From: Mesobacillus maritimus
Lineage (GTDB): Bacteria; Bacillota; Bacilli; Bacillales; Cytobacillaceae
Direction of reading: 5' to 3'
Assembly (NCBI RefSeq): GCF_019749255.1
Contig: NZ_JACWFH010000033.1
Location: forward strand, 29,129-93,128
DNA length: 64,000 nucleotides
In this document: positions 24,949-33,173 of the stretch, piece after piece
How the letters are laid out: every line of letters begins with the position of its first letter
Numbering within the stretch: position 1 is the first letter of the stretch
Notes under the pieces: model-generated
Seen by the model: only the letters and a program-made list of their open reading frames with translations
What the model was told of the DNA's origin: nothing
Databases searched by the model: none
Position numbers and translations under genes: made by a program

Positions 24949-25899
24949 ATGAAGGATGTTATTACAATTGGGGAAGCGATGATCGTTTTTGACCCAAATA
25001 CGACTGGACCAATGAAATTTGTTGGTGGATTTGAGAAAAAGATTGGCGGAGCGGAGCTTAACTTAGTACTTGGTTGTGCTCGGCTGGGTTTAAAAACGGG
25101 TTATATTAGCGCTTTAGGAAACGATGAGTTTGGGAAACACATTCACAACTTTGCACGCGGCGAAGGAATTGATGTTTCTCAAGTGAAGTTTGTTGATGGA
25201 TACCCTACTTCATTGAATTTTAAAGAAATCATGGAGGATGGGAGTACAAGAACCTTTTATTATCGAGATAAATCACCAACTCTCACATTGAGTGCAGATG
25301 ATCTAGATGAAGAGTATTTCAAGCAAGCAAAAATCCTACACATTACAGGCATCTATCCAGCAATTGGTCCGGATCACATCCAAGTCATCCACCGTGCTAT
25401 TGAACTAGCAAAGCAAAATAACATGATGATATCCTTCGATCCAAATATTAGACTGCGCATGTGGAGCAAGGAAGAAGCGAGACGTGTCTTATCGGAAATA
25501 TTGCCACGTGTGGATATTTTGCTAGCTGGTGACGAAGAAATGGACATTATCATCGGTGAGAGTGATCCGGCGAAAATCATTGAAGAAATGAAAGCTCTTG
25601 GAATTTCATTTATTGCCATCAAGCAAGGCGATAAAGGGTCTGTTGGGTATTGGAATGGTGAAATACTAGCTTCTCCACCAGTGAAGGCATCAAAAGTAGT
25701 CGACACGGTTGGTGCAGGAGATGGCTTTAACTCCGGTATCCTTTATGGACTTTTACACGAGTGGTCACTTGAAAGAACACTCCATTTCGCGAATACCATT
25801 GGTTCGATGGTAGTTAGTGTTAAAGGCGATAATGAAGGATTGCCATACTATGAAGATGTCCAAGCCAAACTCGGCGAAGTCGAGCGGATTGAAAGGTAG
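24949..25899 (+). CDS. PfkB-family sugar kinase (2-keto-3-deoxygluconate kinase-like)
   Basis: 316 residues. Ribokinase-fold signatures GGFEKKIGGAELNLVLGCARLG near the N-terminus and the catalytic DTVGAGDGFNSG (about 247-258, Asp in GAGD as base) are intact. Sequence style (ITIGEAMIVFDPNTTGPM) is that of KdgK-type kinases. It phosphorylates a sugar or keto-sugar acid with ATP in the cytoplasm. Ribosome binding site GAGGGGG. It sits between rpiA and hxlA with repeats at both junctions; the real substrate depends on what the TRAP transporter imports. Confidence 0.86.
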   Translation: MKDVITIGEAMIVFDPNTTGPMKFVGGFEKKIGGAELNLVLGCARLGLKTGYISALGNDEFGKHIHNFARGEGIDVSQVKFVDGYPTSLNFKEIMEDGSTRTFYYRDKSPTLTLSADDLDEEYFKQAKILHITGIYPAIGPDHIQVIHRAIELAKQNNMMISFDPNIRLRMWSKEEARRVLSEILPRVDILLAGDEEMDIIIGESDPAKIIEEMKALGISFIAIKQGDKGSVGYWNGEILASPPVKASKVVDTVGAGDGFNSGILYGLLHEWSLERTLHFANTIGSMVVSVKGDNEGLPYYEDVQAKLGEVERIER

Positions 25900-25932
25900 A
25901 GTAGGGTGACCGAATTGGGTGACCGAGAGTAG

Positions 25933-25999
25933 GGTGACAGGCACCATCCAGAAATTTGGAAGAAATCGAACGAGGTGACAGGCACCATCCAAAATTTGG
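25933..25999 (+). repeat. Two direct copies of a GGTGACAGGCACCATCCA repeat
   Basis: Copies at 25933-25959 and 25974-25999 read GGTGACAGGCACCATCCA, then (G)AAATTTGG. The core GACAGGCACC is shared with the larger GGGACAG family, but the outer arms differ (GGTGAC instead of GGGACA, CCATCC instead of TTGTCC). Flanking GGGTGACCG motifs at 25904-25924 look like fragments. Confidence 0.8.
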
Positions 26000-26029
26000 G
26001 TGCTACAAAGGAAATAACGAGGTGTTGGT

Positions 26030-26638
26030 ATGAAATTACAGTTAGCATTAGACCGATTAACAAGAGAAGAATGTCTTCGCATTGCGAAAGAAACAGAAGA
26101 AAGCATTGATATTATTGAGATTGGAACAGGGGTTATTAAAGAATACGGAATGGCGATTATCAGAGAGATGCGTGCGCTTTTCCCTGACATCCTGATTCTT
26201 GCTGATATGAAAACATGTGATGCCGGCAAGCACGAAGCACGTCAAGCTTTTGAAGCAGGAGCCGACATTACTACCGTGATGGCATTCTCATCTGATCTTA
26301 CGATTAAAGATACGCTTCAGGTTGCAGAAGAAATGGGAGCGCAAATCATGATTGATTTGTTAGAGGTTCATTCTCGAGACCGATTGGCTGAACTAAAAGA
26401 ACTCGGTGTCCAACTTGTCAGTCTGCATGTTGGGAAGGATAAACAAACTGAGGGGAAGTTTAATACAGCTTTGTTTTCACTTGTTGAGGGCTTCGATTTT
26501 GAGGTAGCTGTCGCGGGGGGAATTAACCTGGAAAGCTTACCAGAGATTACAACTCATCACCCAGATATCATCATCGCTGGCAGTTCCATCACCGGAGCAG
26601 AAAACCCGGCAAGCGTTGCAGCTGAGATGAAGAAATGA
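26030..26638 (+). CDS. hxlA: 3-hexulose-6-phosphate synthase-like decarboxylase/aldolase
   Basis: 202 residues of the OMP decarboxylase suprafamily. MKLQLALD, IIEIGTGVIKEYG, LADMKTCDAG (the Asp-x-Lys-x-x-Asp metal/catalytic motif), VQLVSLHVGKD and AVAGGINLESLPEI follow HPS (HxlA) closely; 3-keto-gulonate-6-phosphate decarboxylases have LKTADAG and a different HxR region. HPS links formaldehyde with ribulose-5-phosphate, or runs in reverse. Last gene of the LacI-controlled operon, with GAGGTG before the ATG. Copies of the GGTGACAGGCACC repeat flank it in opposite orientation, and a decayed partial copy lies at 28941. Confidence 0.82.
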   Translation: MKLQLALDRLTREECLRIAKETEESIDIIEIGTGVIKEYGMAIIREMRALFPDILILADMKTCDAGKHEARQAFEAGADITTVMAFSSDLTIKDTLQVAEEMGAQIMIDLLEVHSRDRLAELKELGVQLVSLHVGKDKQTEGKFNTALFSLVEGFDFEVAVAGGINLESLPEITTHHPDIIIAGSSITGAENPASVAAEMKK

Positions 26639-26656
26639 TAATCGAGAAAGACAAAC

Positions 26657-26714
26657 AAGGGGCGGTTCTCCTGAATTCATACATGTATGGATGCAGAAGA
26701 ACCGCCCCTTTGCT
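26657..26714 (+). terminator. Stem-loop terminator after hxlA
   Basis: AAGGGGCGGTTCT pairs perfectly with AGAACCGCCCCTT, 18 bases after the hxlA stop, followed by a short TTTGCTT. The stem is long (13 bp) but the loop is large. Confidence 0.7.
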
Positions 26715-26730
26715 TAAGAAAAAGGCGACT

Positions 26731-26757
26731 TCCAATTTCTGGATGGTGCCTGTCACC
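26731..26757 (-). repeat. GGTGACAGGCACCATCCA repeat, inverted copy
   Basis: On the minus strand it reads GGTGACAGGCACCATCCAGA then AATTGGA, the reverse orientation of the two copies upstream of hxlA. GTCACC echoes follow at 26767. Confidence 0.8.
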
Positions 26758-26780
26758 TTTGTTTTTGTCACCTTTGTTTT

Positions 26781-27026
26781 CTATTGAACCACTCGAATAT
26801 AAAAATAAATATCCTGACCGTCTTTTTCTGGTTCGGTGATGAGCTCATAGCCGTGCTTGACTGCTTCTTCGGGAACGCTTTGGAAGGATTGTGGGCAGTC
26901 GGCAATGACTTGTAAGACTTCACCAATTTTCATTGATTTTAGCGCATCCAGCGCATAAATGACGGGATACGGTCAAGGCTCACCACGGATATCTAATGTG
27001 TAATCAATCTCAAGTTCTTGTAACAT
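26781..27026 (-). CDS. yedF: YedF (TusA/SirA-like) candidate selenoprotein with in-frame TGA at the CPxP cysteine
   Basis: 81 codons plus stop. Reading on the minus strand from the ATG at 27026 gives MLQELEIDYTLDIRGEP, then TGA (26973-26975), then PYPVIYALDALKSMKIGEVL, VIADCPQSF, VPEEAVKHGYEL and a stop at 26781. This aligns along its whole length with E. coli YedF as I remember it (RLDMVGEPCPYP...VVSDCPQS...NHGY), with TGA at the catalytic Cys18. The frame is otherwise intact and a perfect GGAGG lies upstream, overlapping the stop of yedE (3-base gap). The neighbours YedE and a DsrE-like protein belong to selenium-linked families. Most likely selenocysteine is inserted here; a nonsense mutation is the alternative. 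Confidence 0.75.
26936..26960 (-). promoter_or_regulatory. Candidate bacterial SECIS hairpin in yedF
   Basis: Starting 12 bases after the TGA, the minus strand reads ATTT, AT, GCGC, loop TGGAT, GCGC, TA, AAAT. The apical stem GCGC/GCGC and the lower stem ATTT/AAAT pair, separated by a 2x2 internal loop. Guanines lie in the loop 24-25 bases after the TGA, within the spacing known for bacterial SECIS elements. Such short hairpins also occur by chance. Confidence 0.5.
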
Positions 27027-27029
27027 AGC

Positions 27030-28253
27030 TTAAACCTCCTTGGTTGTGAGTTTTGGAGTTTCTGATTTTGTGATTCCTTTTCCATAACGGAAGCGTTTTT
27101 CCCACCAGCTGGAGAACAGAAACCAAAGTGCCAACATCGCTAACGTTCCAATGAGTGCTCCGGTTGGCCCATATACCTCGATTAAATTCACCGCTGGCCA
27201 GTCTTTTGCTAATGCATTGAATATGCCAAGATGATCCCAACCGTAGGCAAGCAGAGTAGCGCCAACAATATTACCTGCACCAACAACCCAGAACAACACT
27301 TGGCCTTCCATCGCACGGTACATCATTCCAGTTTCACAGCCTCCGGCAAGAACAATGCCAAATCCGAATAACAATCCACCAATCACGGTGCTTGGAGCTG
27401 CAATTTTAATGATTTGGGCCGCACCAGTTTGAATATAAATAAACGTAATAACCACACTGACCATCATTCCAACCGCGATTGCCTTAGACATAACCGCCCG
27501 GCCACTAATCCACATATCGCGGAACGCAGAGGTAAAGCAAATCTGTCCTCGTTCAATCAGAATCCCAAATAGAGCCCCTGCAATGGCCCCAATCGCAAGT
27601 AAGTTCTGACCAACGGCAAAGAAAAACACAATCAATGCTGCGTAAAGGCAAGCTAAAATCAACCCAAGAATTGGCTGGATCTTGCTCTTTTTTGCTTTTC
27701 GTTTTAAGGCAACCTTCCCAGCCCCTTTTTGAAGGTTCGGTTTTCCCAGCCACCACTTGGTATTGACGACCTTCACCCCAAAGTAGGTGCCAATCGCGGT
27801 CATCAACATAAACACCCAAGCGTGGAAAGAGAATTGCGGAACACCGGTAAAAAAGGCTGCGAGATTACACCCGAGGGCAAGTCGTGCACCAAAACCAGCA
27901 ATGATGCCACCAATAAACCCCTGCACTAGGCGACGCTTTTGATTGGGAATCCGAATTTTAAAGCTATTGCTAAGCAAAATCATGATTAAAGCTCCAACGA
28001 GCATTCCAATCACAATCCAGCCATCAGATCGACCAATTGGAGTTCCTTCTAGCCCGACGAGGTTAAAATAAGCCCACTGGGACACATCGATTCCAAACCA
28101 CTGTAGAATATGCCCCCCGAATCTAGTGAACTCTCCGGTTACCGCCCAAACGGTACTCGTTAGGCTAAAATACAACGCACTAACAAGCCCTGCAAGGCTA
28201 ATCGCTATGTAGGGGTTCCAATACTCCTTAAATATTTTGTTATACAAACTCAT
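27030..28253 (-). CDS. yedE: YedE-family selenium/sulfur transport-type membrane protein
   Basis: 407 residues, about ten membrane helices, the length of E. coli YedE (about 400). Conserved blocks are STVWAVTGEFTRFGGHILQWFG, GFIGGIIAGFGARLALGCNLAAFFTG, IERGQICFTSAFRDMWISGR and GFGIVLAGGCETGMMYRAMEGQVLFWVVG; the Cys residues in ALGCN and GGCETG are those implicated in passing sulfur or selenium species through YeeE/YedE channels. AAAGGAG precedes the ATG. It is the middle gene of dsrE-like, yedE, yedF. In E. coli, yedE/yedF are linked to selenium and formate dehydrogenase activity. Confidence 0.88.
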   Translation of the reverse strand: MSLYNKIFKEYWNPYIAISLAGLVSALYFSLTSTVWAVTGEFTRFGGHILQWFGIDVSQWAYFNLVGLEGTPIGRSDGWIVIGMLVGALIMILLSNSFKIRIPNQKRRLVQGFIGGIIAGFGARLALGCNLAAFFTGVPQFSFHAWVFMLMTAIGTYFGVKVVNTKWWLGKPNLQKGAGKVALKRKAKKSKIQPILGLILACLYAALIVFFFAVGQNLLAIGAIAGALFGILIERGQICFTSAFRDMWISGRAVMSKAIAVGMMVSVVITFIYIQTGAAQIIKIAAPSTVIGGLLFGFGIVLAGGCETGMMYRAMEGQVLFWVVGAGNIVGATLLAYGWDHLGIFNALAKDWPAVNLIEVYGPTGALIGTLAMLALWFLFSSWWEKRFRYGKGITKSETPKLTTKEV

Positions 28254-28281
28254 GGTTGAGTTTTCACTCCTTTCTCATATT

Positions 28282-28354
28282 GGGACTAAATGCCCGATTC
28301 CGTGTCCCGGTGTGTAAGCATGATAGTAGGGAAATGGACCAGTTACCTTGTCCC
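28282..28354 (+). repeat. Degenerate dispersed repeat between the dsrE-like gene and yedE
   Basis: GGGACTAAATGCCCGATTCC then GTGTCCC, followed by GGACCAGTTACCTTGTCCC. Both arms are recognisable but diverged. Confidence 0.45.
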
Positions 28355-28364
28355 GAACGAACAC

Positions 28365-28703
28365 TTACGATAATGTAAGAACTTCATATTGTGAAGCCAA
28401 CTCAATAAAGTGTGCCATGCCACTGATTTTTCCAGCGATGAGTTGGTTTTCAACTTCATAATGCTCAACACAGGTTTTACAAGCGAGAACATCCACGCCC
28501 TTTGCCTCAAGATCTCTCAGTTGGAGCGATACTAGCGAGCGTTCTGTTAAGGTAAACACCCCACTGTTCATGCAAAATACAGCAACAGGCAGATCTTCCT
28601 TTTGTTTTAGGATGGTAAAAAAGGTCTCTAACACACCCTCCCCTAAATCTTTGTCTCCTCTTCCAAGCTGGTCGGAAGCTAGTAAAATGACTTTGTTTTT
28701 CAA
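28365..28703 (-). CDS. DsrE-like protein matching the C-terminal domain of selenium-metabolism YedF
   Basis: 112 residues from a TTG at 28703, preferred over the ATG at 28724 because GAGGTG lies 6 bases before the TTG. VILLASDQLGRGDKDLGEGVLETFFTIL, VAVFCMNSGVFTLTERS, LRDLEAKGVDVLACKTCVEHYEV and GKISGMAHFIELA reproduce the DsrE/F-like second domain of the long YedF proteins found beside selD. The Cys pair in ACKTC is the likely sulfur/selenium relay. Here it is a separate gene, first of the yed operon, while the TusA-like domain is encoded by yedF at the other end. Confidence 0.82.
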   Translation of the reverse strand: MKNKVILLASDQLGRGDKDLGEGVLETFFTILKQKEDLPVAVFCMNSGVFTLTERSLVSLQLRDLEAKGVDVLACKTCVEHYEVENQLIAGKISGMAHFIELASQYEVLTLS

Positions 28704-28940
28704 TGTTTTCACCTCAGATTTCATATTCTATTTTCTATAATAGGAACTATCCGTTTTCCGTGGCTTGCTAAAGTAGCCTCATTTAAAAACGCAAAACAAC
28801 TCTCTAATTATAAGAAACAACCATTTGATATATAAATTCAAATAATCAATAATCCCTCTAGTAACTAATCGGTTTTCTCGATAGGAAACATGGGGACGTG
28901 GATGTAAATGATGTGTTCACCTTCGAATGGAGAAACGAGT

Positions 28941-29080
28941 ATTGAGTTTAGAAGAGGACATTAAAGAATACGGAATGACTAGTAAAAAAGTTAGAAAATT
29001 CCCCTGAAACTGCGGCACATAACCAGAAATCATCATCGCTGCCAGTCCCATCATCAGGGTGGAAAAGTAGACAAGCGTAT
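28941..29080 (+). pseudogene. Decayed, internally deleted copy of hxlA
   Basis: ATTAAAGAATACGGAATG at 28959-28976 is identical to hxlA 26136-26153, and the preceding bases ATTGAG-TT-GAA align too. From 29010 the sequence jumps to a match with the 3' end of hxlA: ATCATCATCGCTG, CCAGT, CCATCA, GGAAAA and CAAGCG. About 360 bp of the middle are missing and the frame is broken. The rest of 28725-29156 holds nothing else recognisable except GGGACGGTT arms around 29094-29128. Confidence 0.7.
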
Positions 29081-29156
29081 AAAGATAAAGAACATATTTT
29101 GAGAACCGTCCCTTTCTACCTGGGGACGGTTGTATTAGCCATGGCCTACTTGCTTC

Positions 29157-29480
29157 TCAGTCAGGATTCAGCATATAGCACGTTCCGTCAGCGGCAAAAT
29201 ATAAGTATTTTCCGTTCTTTTGATTGAAATCCACATTCTTTTTGTCATAGATTAATTTTGGCCCCTTTGTGAATTGATGGACAACCTCTTGAGATGGGTC
29301 CAATATCACTTCTTCTGTATTTAAAGTTGTCACAAATCCTTTTGGGTTGCGGTGCCTTTCAGGTTTTAATTCCGTCATCCAGTCGCCTTTGAGAAGGATC
29401 GTATCAGCTGTCATTTTTTTCTTCCGGCTTTGAATTGCCCATACTTCTCTGCAGTTACAACGGTGTATTTTCCATTTCAT
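29157..29480 (-). CDS. Hypothetical small protein
   Basis: 107 residues from the ATG at 29480 (MKWKIHRCNCREVWAIQS), soluble, no recognised domain. The frame is open further upstream to 29681, but that part is a hydrophobic jumble without a ribosome binding site, so I start at 29480, where GGGAT lies upstream. A Cys pair (CNC) and a C-terminal beta-like segment (NGKYLYFAADGTCYMLNPD) are the only features. Not recognised. Confidence 0.5.
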   Translation of the reverse strand: MKWKIHRCNCREVWAIQSRKKKMTADTILLKGDWMTELKPERHRNPKGFVTTLNTEEVILDPSQEVVHQFTKGPKLIYDKKNVDFNQKNGKYLYFAADGTCYMLNPD

Positions 29481-29724
29481 CCAATCCCTACTTTCCCTAA
29501 AATTTAAAAGGAAAAAAGTGCATAATACACCATATTCATAAAGGAGTATGATTATTTGGAGAACATGAACATTCTTGTCGAGGTTATGAATAGCGAAGTG
29601 ATATAGAATAACATCGGGTGGTGGACTCAATGTGGTTTTAAAGTCTAAAAGAGTCTTTATCTCCGTTCCCAAGCAGACCAATTAATAACTTCGAATAGGG
29701 TGAAAACATTCTGCTGTTACTCCT

Positions 29725-29751
29725 GGGACAGTAAACCTGTCCCCGTGTCCC
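29725..29751 (+). repeat. Dispersed palindromic repeat, right arm upstream of glpP
   Basis: GGGACAGTAAACCTGTCCCC then GTGTCCC, with the 7-bp GGGACAG/CTGTCCC stem intact. Confidence 0.8.
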
Positions 29752-29828
29752 GCCCCGGTCAATGAACCCATGTTCCGGAAAAGGTTTGTGTTAAGATGGT
29801 TATAAACTTTTTAGCATGGAGGTTACTC

Positions 29829-30368
29829 ATGATTGAACAGAAAATATTGCCTGCTTCTTCAAATATGAAGGAGTTTGAGCAGTTTTTACAGAGTAATTAT
29901 GAACTTGGGGTCTTTTTAGATTTGCATATTGCTCAGTTAAAAAACGTGAATAGCATGGCTAAAGCGGCAGGGAAAAAAATGATCTATCATGTTGATTTGA
30001 TTCAAGGAATCAAAAACGATGAATATGCAACGGAATACATCTGTCAAGAGTACAAGCCATATGGTTTGATTTCAACGAAGGCAGGGGTGATTAAAAAGGC
30101 AAAGCAAAAAGGGGTACTCGCTGTGCAAAGAATTTTCTTACTTGACAGCCATGCCTTGGAAAAAAGTTTAAAGCTTCTAGAAAAGACGAAGCCTGACTAT
30201 ATTGAGGTTCTTCCAGGTGCGATGCCATGGATGATTGAGGAAGTAAAGGAGAGGGTAGGAATTCCGATTTTTGCTGGAGGATTCATTCGAACGAGGGAAG
30301 AAGTTGAAAATGCCTTGAAGGCTGGAGCCACGGCGATTACAACGTCTAAAACGGACTTATGGACATAA
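29829..30368 (+). CDS. glpP: Glycerol uptake operon antiterminator regulatory protein
   Basis: 179 residues from the ATG at 29829, where TGGAGG lies 6 bases upstream (an earlier in-frame ATG at 29796 has none). [35 protein letters not shown] and [18 protein letters not shown]...[33 protein letters not shown] are diagnostic of GlpP. With glycerol-3-phosphate, GlpP binds leader RNA and prevents termination upstream of glpFK and glpD; both leader terminators are visible downstream. Confidence 0.93.
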   Translation: MIEQKILPASSNMKEFEQFLQSNYELGVFLDLHIAQLKNVNSMAKAAGKKMIYHVDLIQGIKNDEYATEYICQEYKPYGLISTKAGVIKKAKQKGVLAVQRIFLLDSHALEKSLKLLEKTKPDYIEVLPGAMPWMIEEVKERVGIPIFAGGFIRTREEVENALKAGATAITTSKTDLWT

Positions 30369-30422
30369 AGCCTACAAAAAGAAAAAAGCCAGTTTTTTAA
30401 TATATTTATAGTAAAAACAATG

Positions 30423-30451
30423 TTGACACCGTTTTCATTTGTGTATATACT
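30423..30451 (+). promoter_or_regulatory. glpFK promoter
   Basis: TTGACA (30423-30428), 17 bases, TATACT (30446-30451): a near-consensus sigma-A promoter. Confidence 0.88.
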
Positions 30452-30484
30452 AGCCTTACAAGTTAATAATTATGTGACGGAGAT

Positions 30485-30543
30485 AAGGAGATTCACACGG
30501 AGCCCATTTTATAGGGAGGGTTCTGTTGTGATCTCCTTTTTTA
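30485..30543 (+). terminator. GlpP-controlled leader terminator before glpF
   Basis: AAGGAGATTCACA pairs with TGTGATCTCCTT and is followed by TTTTATT, located between the promoter and the glpF start. Position and shape match the conditional terminator relieved by GlpP in Bacillus. Confidence 0.82.
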
Positions 30544-30583
30544 TTGTCAAAAAATTGATCCATCTAGAAAGGGAGAGGAAAAA

Positions 30584-31405
30584 ATGACGCCATTTGTTGG
30601 AGAAATCATTGGTACGATGATTCTAATCGTATTTGGTGCCGGAATTGGAGCAGGTTCTTCCTTAGCGAAGTCCTACTCCAATAATGCCGGTTGGATTGTC
30701 ATTACGATTGCGTGGGGACTAGCTGTTACAATGGGAGTGTTTGCTGTAGGATCCGTTAGTGGGGCTCACCTAAACCCAGCCGTAACCGTAGCATTGGCAT
30801 TGAATGGAGATTTTGCTTGGGCGGAGGTTCCGGGCTACATCATTGCCCAAATCATCGGAGCCATCATCGGCTCGGCTATCGTCTATTTGCACTATCTACC
30901 ACACTGGAAGGAAACAACAGATCCAGCTACAAAATTAGGGGTTTTTGCCACAGGGCCAGCAATCCCACATACCTTTTCAAATTTAGTAAGTGAAATAATT
31001 GGTACTTTCTTTCTTGTACTTGGTTTATTATATATCGGAGCCAACCAATTTACAGAAGGGCTAAATCCACTTGCAGTGGGGCTACTCATTGTTGTCATCG
31101 GTATGTCTTTAGGAGGGACAACAGGTTATGCCATCAATCCAGCCCGCGACCTCGGTCCGCGTATTGCTCACTTTTTCTTGCCGATTCCTGGGAAAGGGAG
31201 TTCCAATTGGGGCTATTCCTGGATTCCAGTAGTTGGTCCGCTATTGGGCGGTAGCTTAGGAGCAGTTTTCTATCAAGCAGCATTTTTAGGGAAGATTACA
31301 AGTTTACTATGGGCCGTTCTAGCCATTCATCTTGTGGTCTTAGCGATTGCCTATTCAGCTAGTAAAAAGCAGACAACTACTATGGGTAAAACAAAGGCTG
31401 CTTAA
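30584..31405 (+). CDS. glpF: Glycerol facilitator (aquaglyceroporin)
   Basis: 273 residues, six membrane helices plus two half-helices with the NPA boxes HLNPAVTVALAL and GYAINPARDLGPR. The second box followed by Asp (NPARD) is the glycerol-conducting type. It lets glycerol cross the membrane passively and is cotranscribed with glpK 30 bases downstream. Ribosome binding site GGGAGAGG. Confidence 0.95.
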   Translation: MTPFVGEIIGTMILIVFGAGIGAGSSLAKSYSNNAGWIVITIAWGLAVTMGVFAVGSVSGAHLNPAVTVALALNGDFAWAEVPGYIIAQIIGAIIGSAIVYLHYLPHWKETTDPATKLGVFATGPAIPHTFSNLVSEIIGTFFLVLGLLYIGANQFTEGLNPLAVGLLIVVIGMSLGGTTGYAINPARDLGPRIAHFFLPIPGKGSSNWGYSWIPVVGPLLGGSLGAVFYQAAFLGKITSLLWAVLAIHLVVLAIAYSASKKQTTTMGKTKAA

Positions 31406-32926
<1,521 letters not shown>

Positions 32927-33066
32927 AAGCGAAAAAAATGTACTTTGGTACGAAATCCCTGGAACGGATCTAGCAAGTTTGTCATAGACTAGTAAATAAA
33001 TCACTGTACTTAATAGCTTATTCAGTGTTACAATATCGATAAGTTAATATCTGGTTGGAGATTAGG

Positions 33067-33122
33067 AGAGACCGCAGAAACATTGCCGTAGTAGGGTAAT
33101 GTCTTTTGCGGTCTCTTTTTTT
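33067..33122 (+). terminator. GlpP-controlled leader terminator before glpD
   Basis: AGAGACCGCA and TGCGGTCTC close a long stem-loop followed by TTTTTTTATT, about 50 bases before glpD. It is the second conditional terminator of the GlpP regulon. Confidence 0.82.
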
Positions 33123-33173
33123 ATTCCCTTAAGGCCTGTTAGGAACATAAAATGAGAAATGGGGGATTTCAAA

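Noticed and set aside
29481..29681. N-terminal extension of the small hypothetical gene
   Set aside because: No ribosome binding site at the upstream ATG and atypical composition; the ATG at 29480 gives a compact protein.
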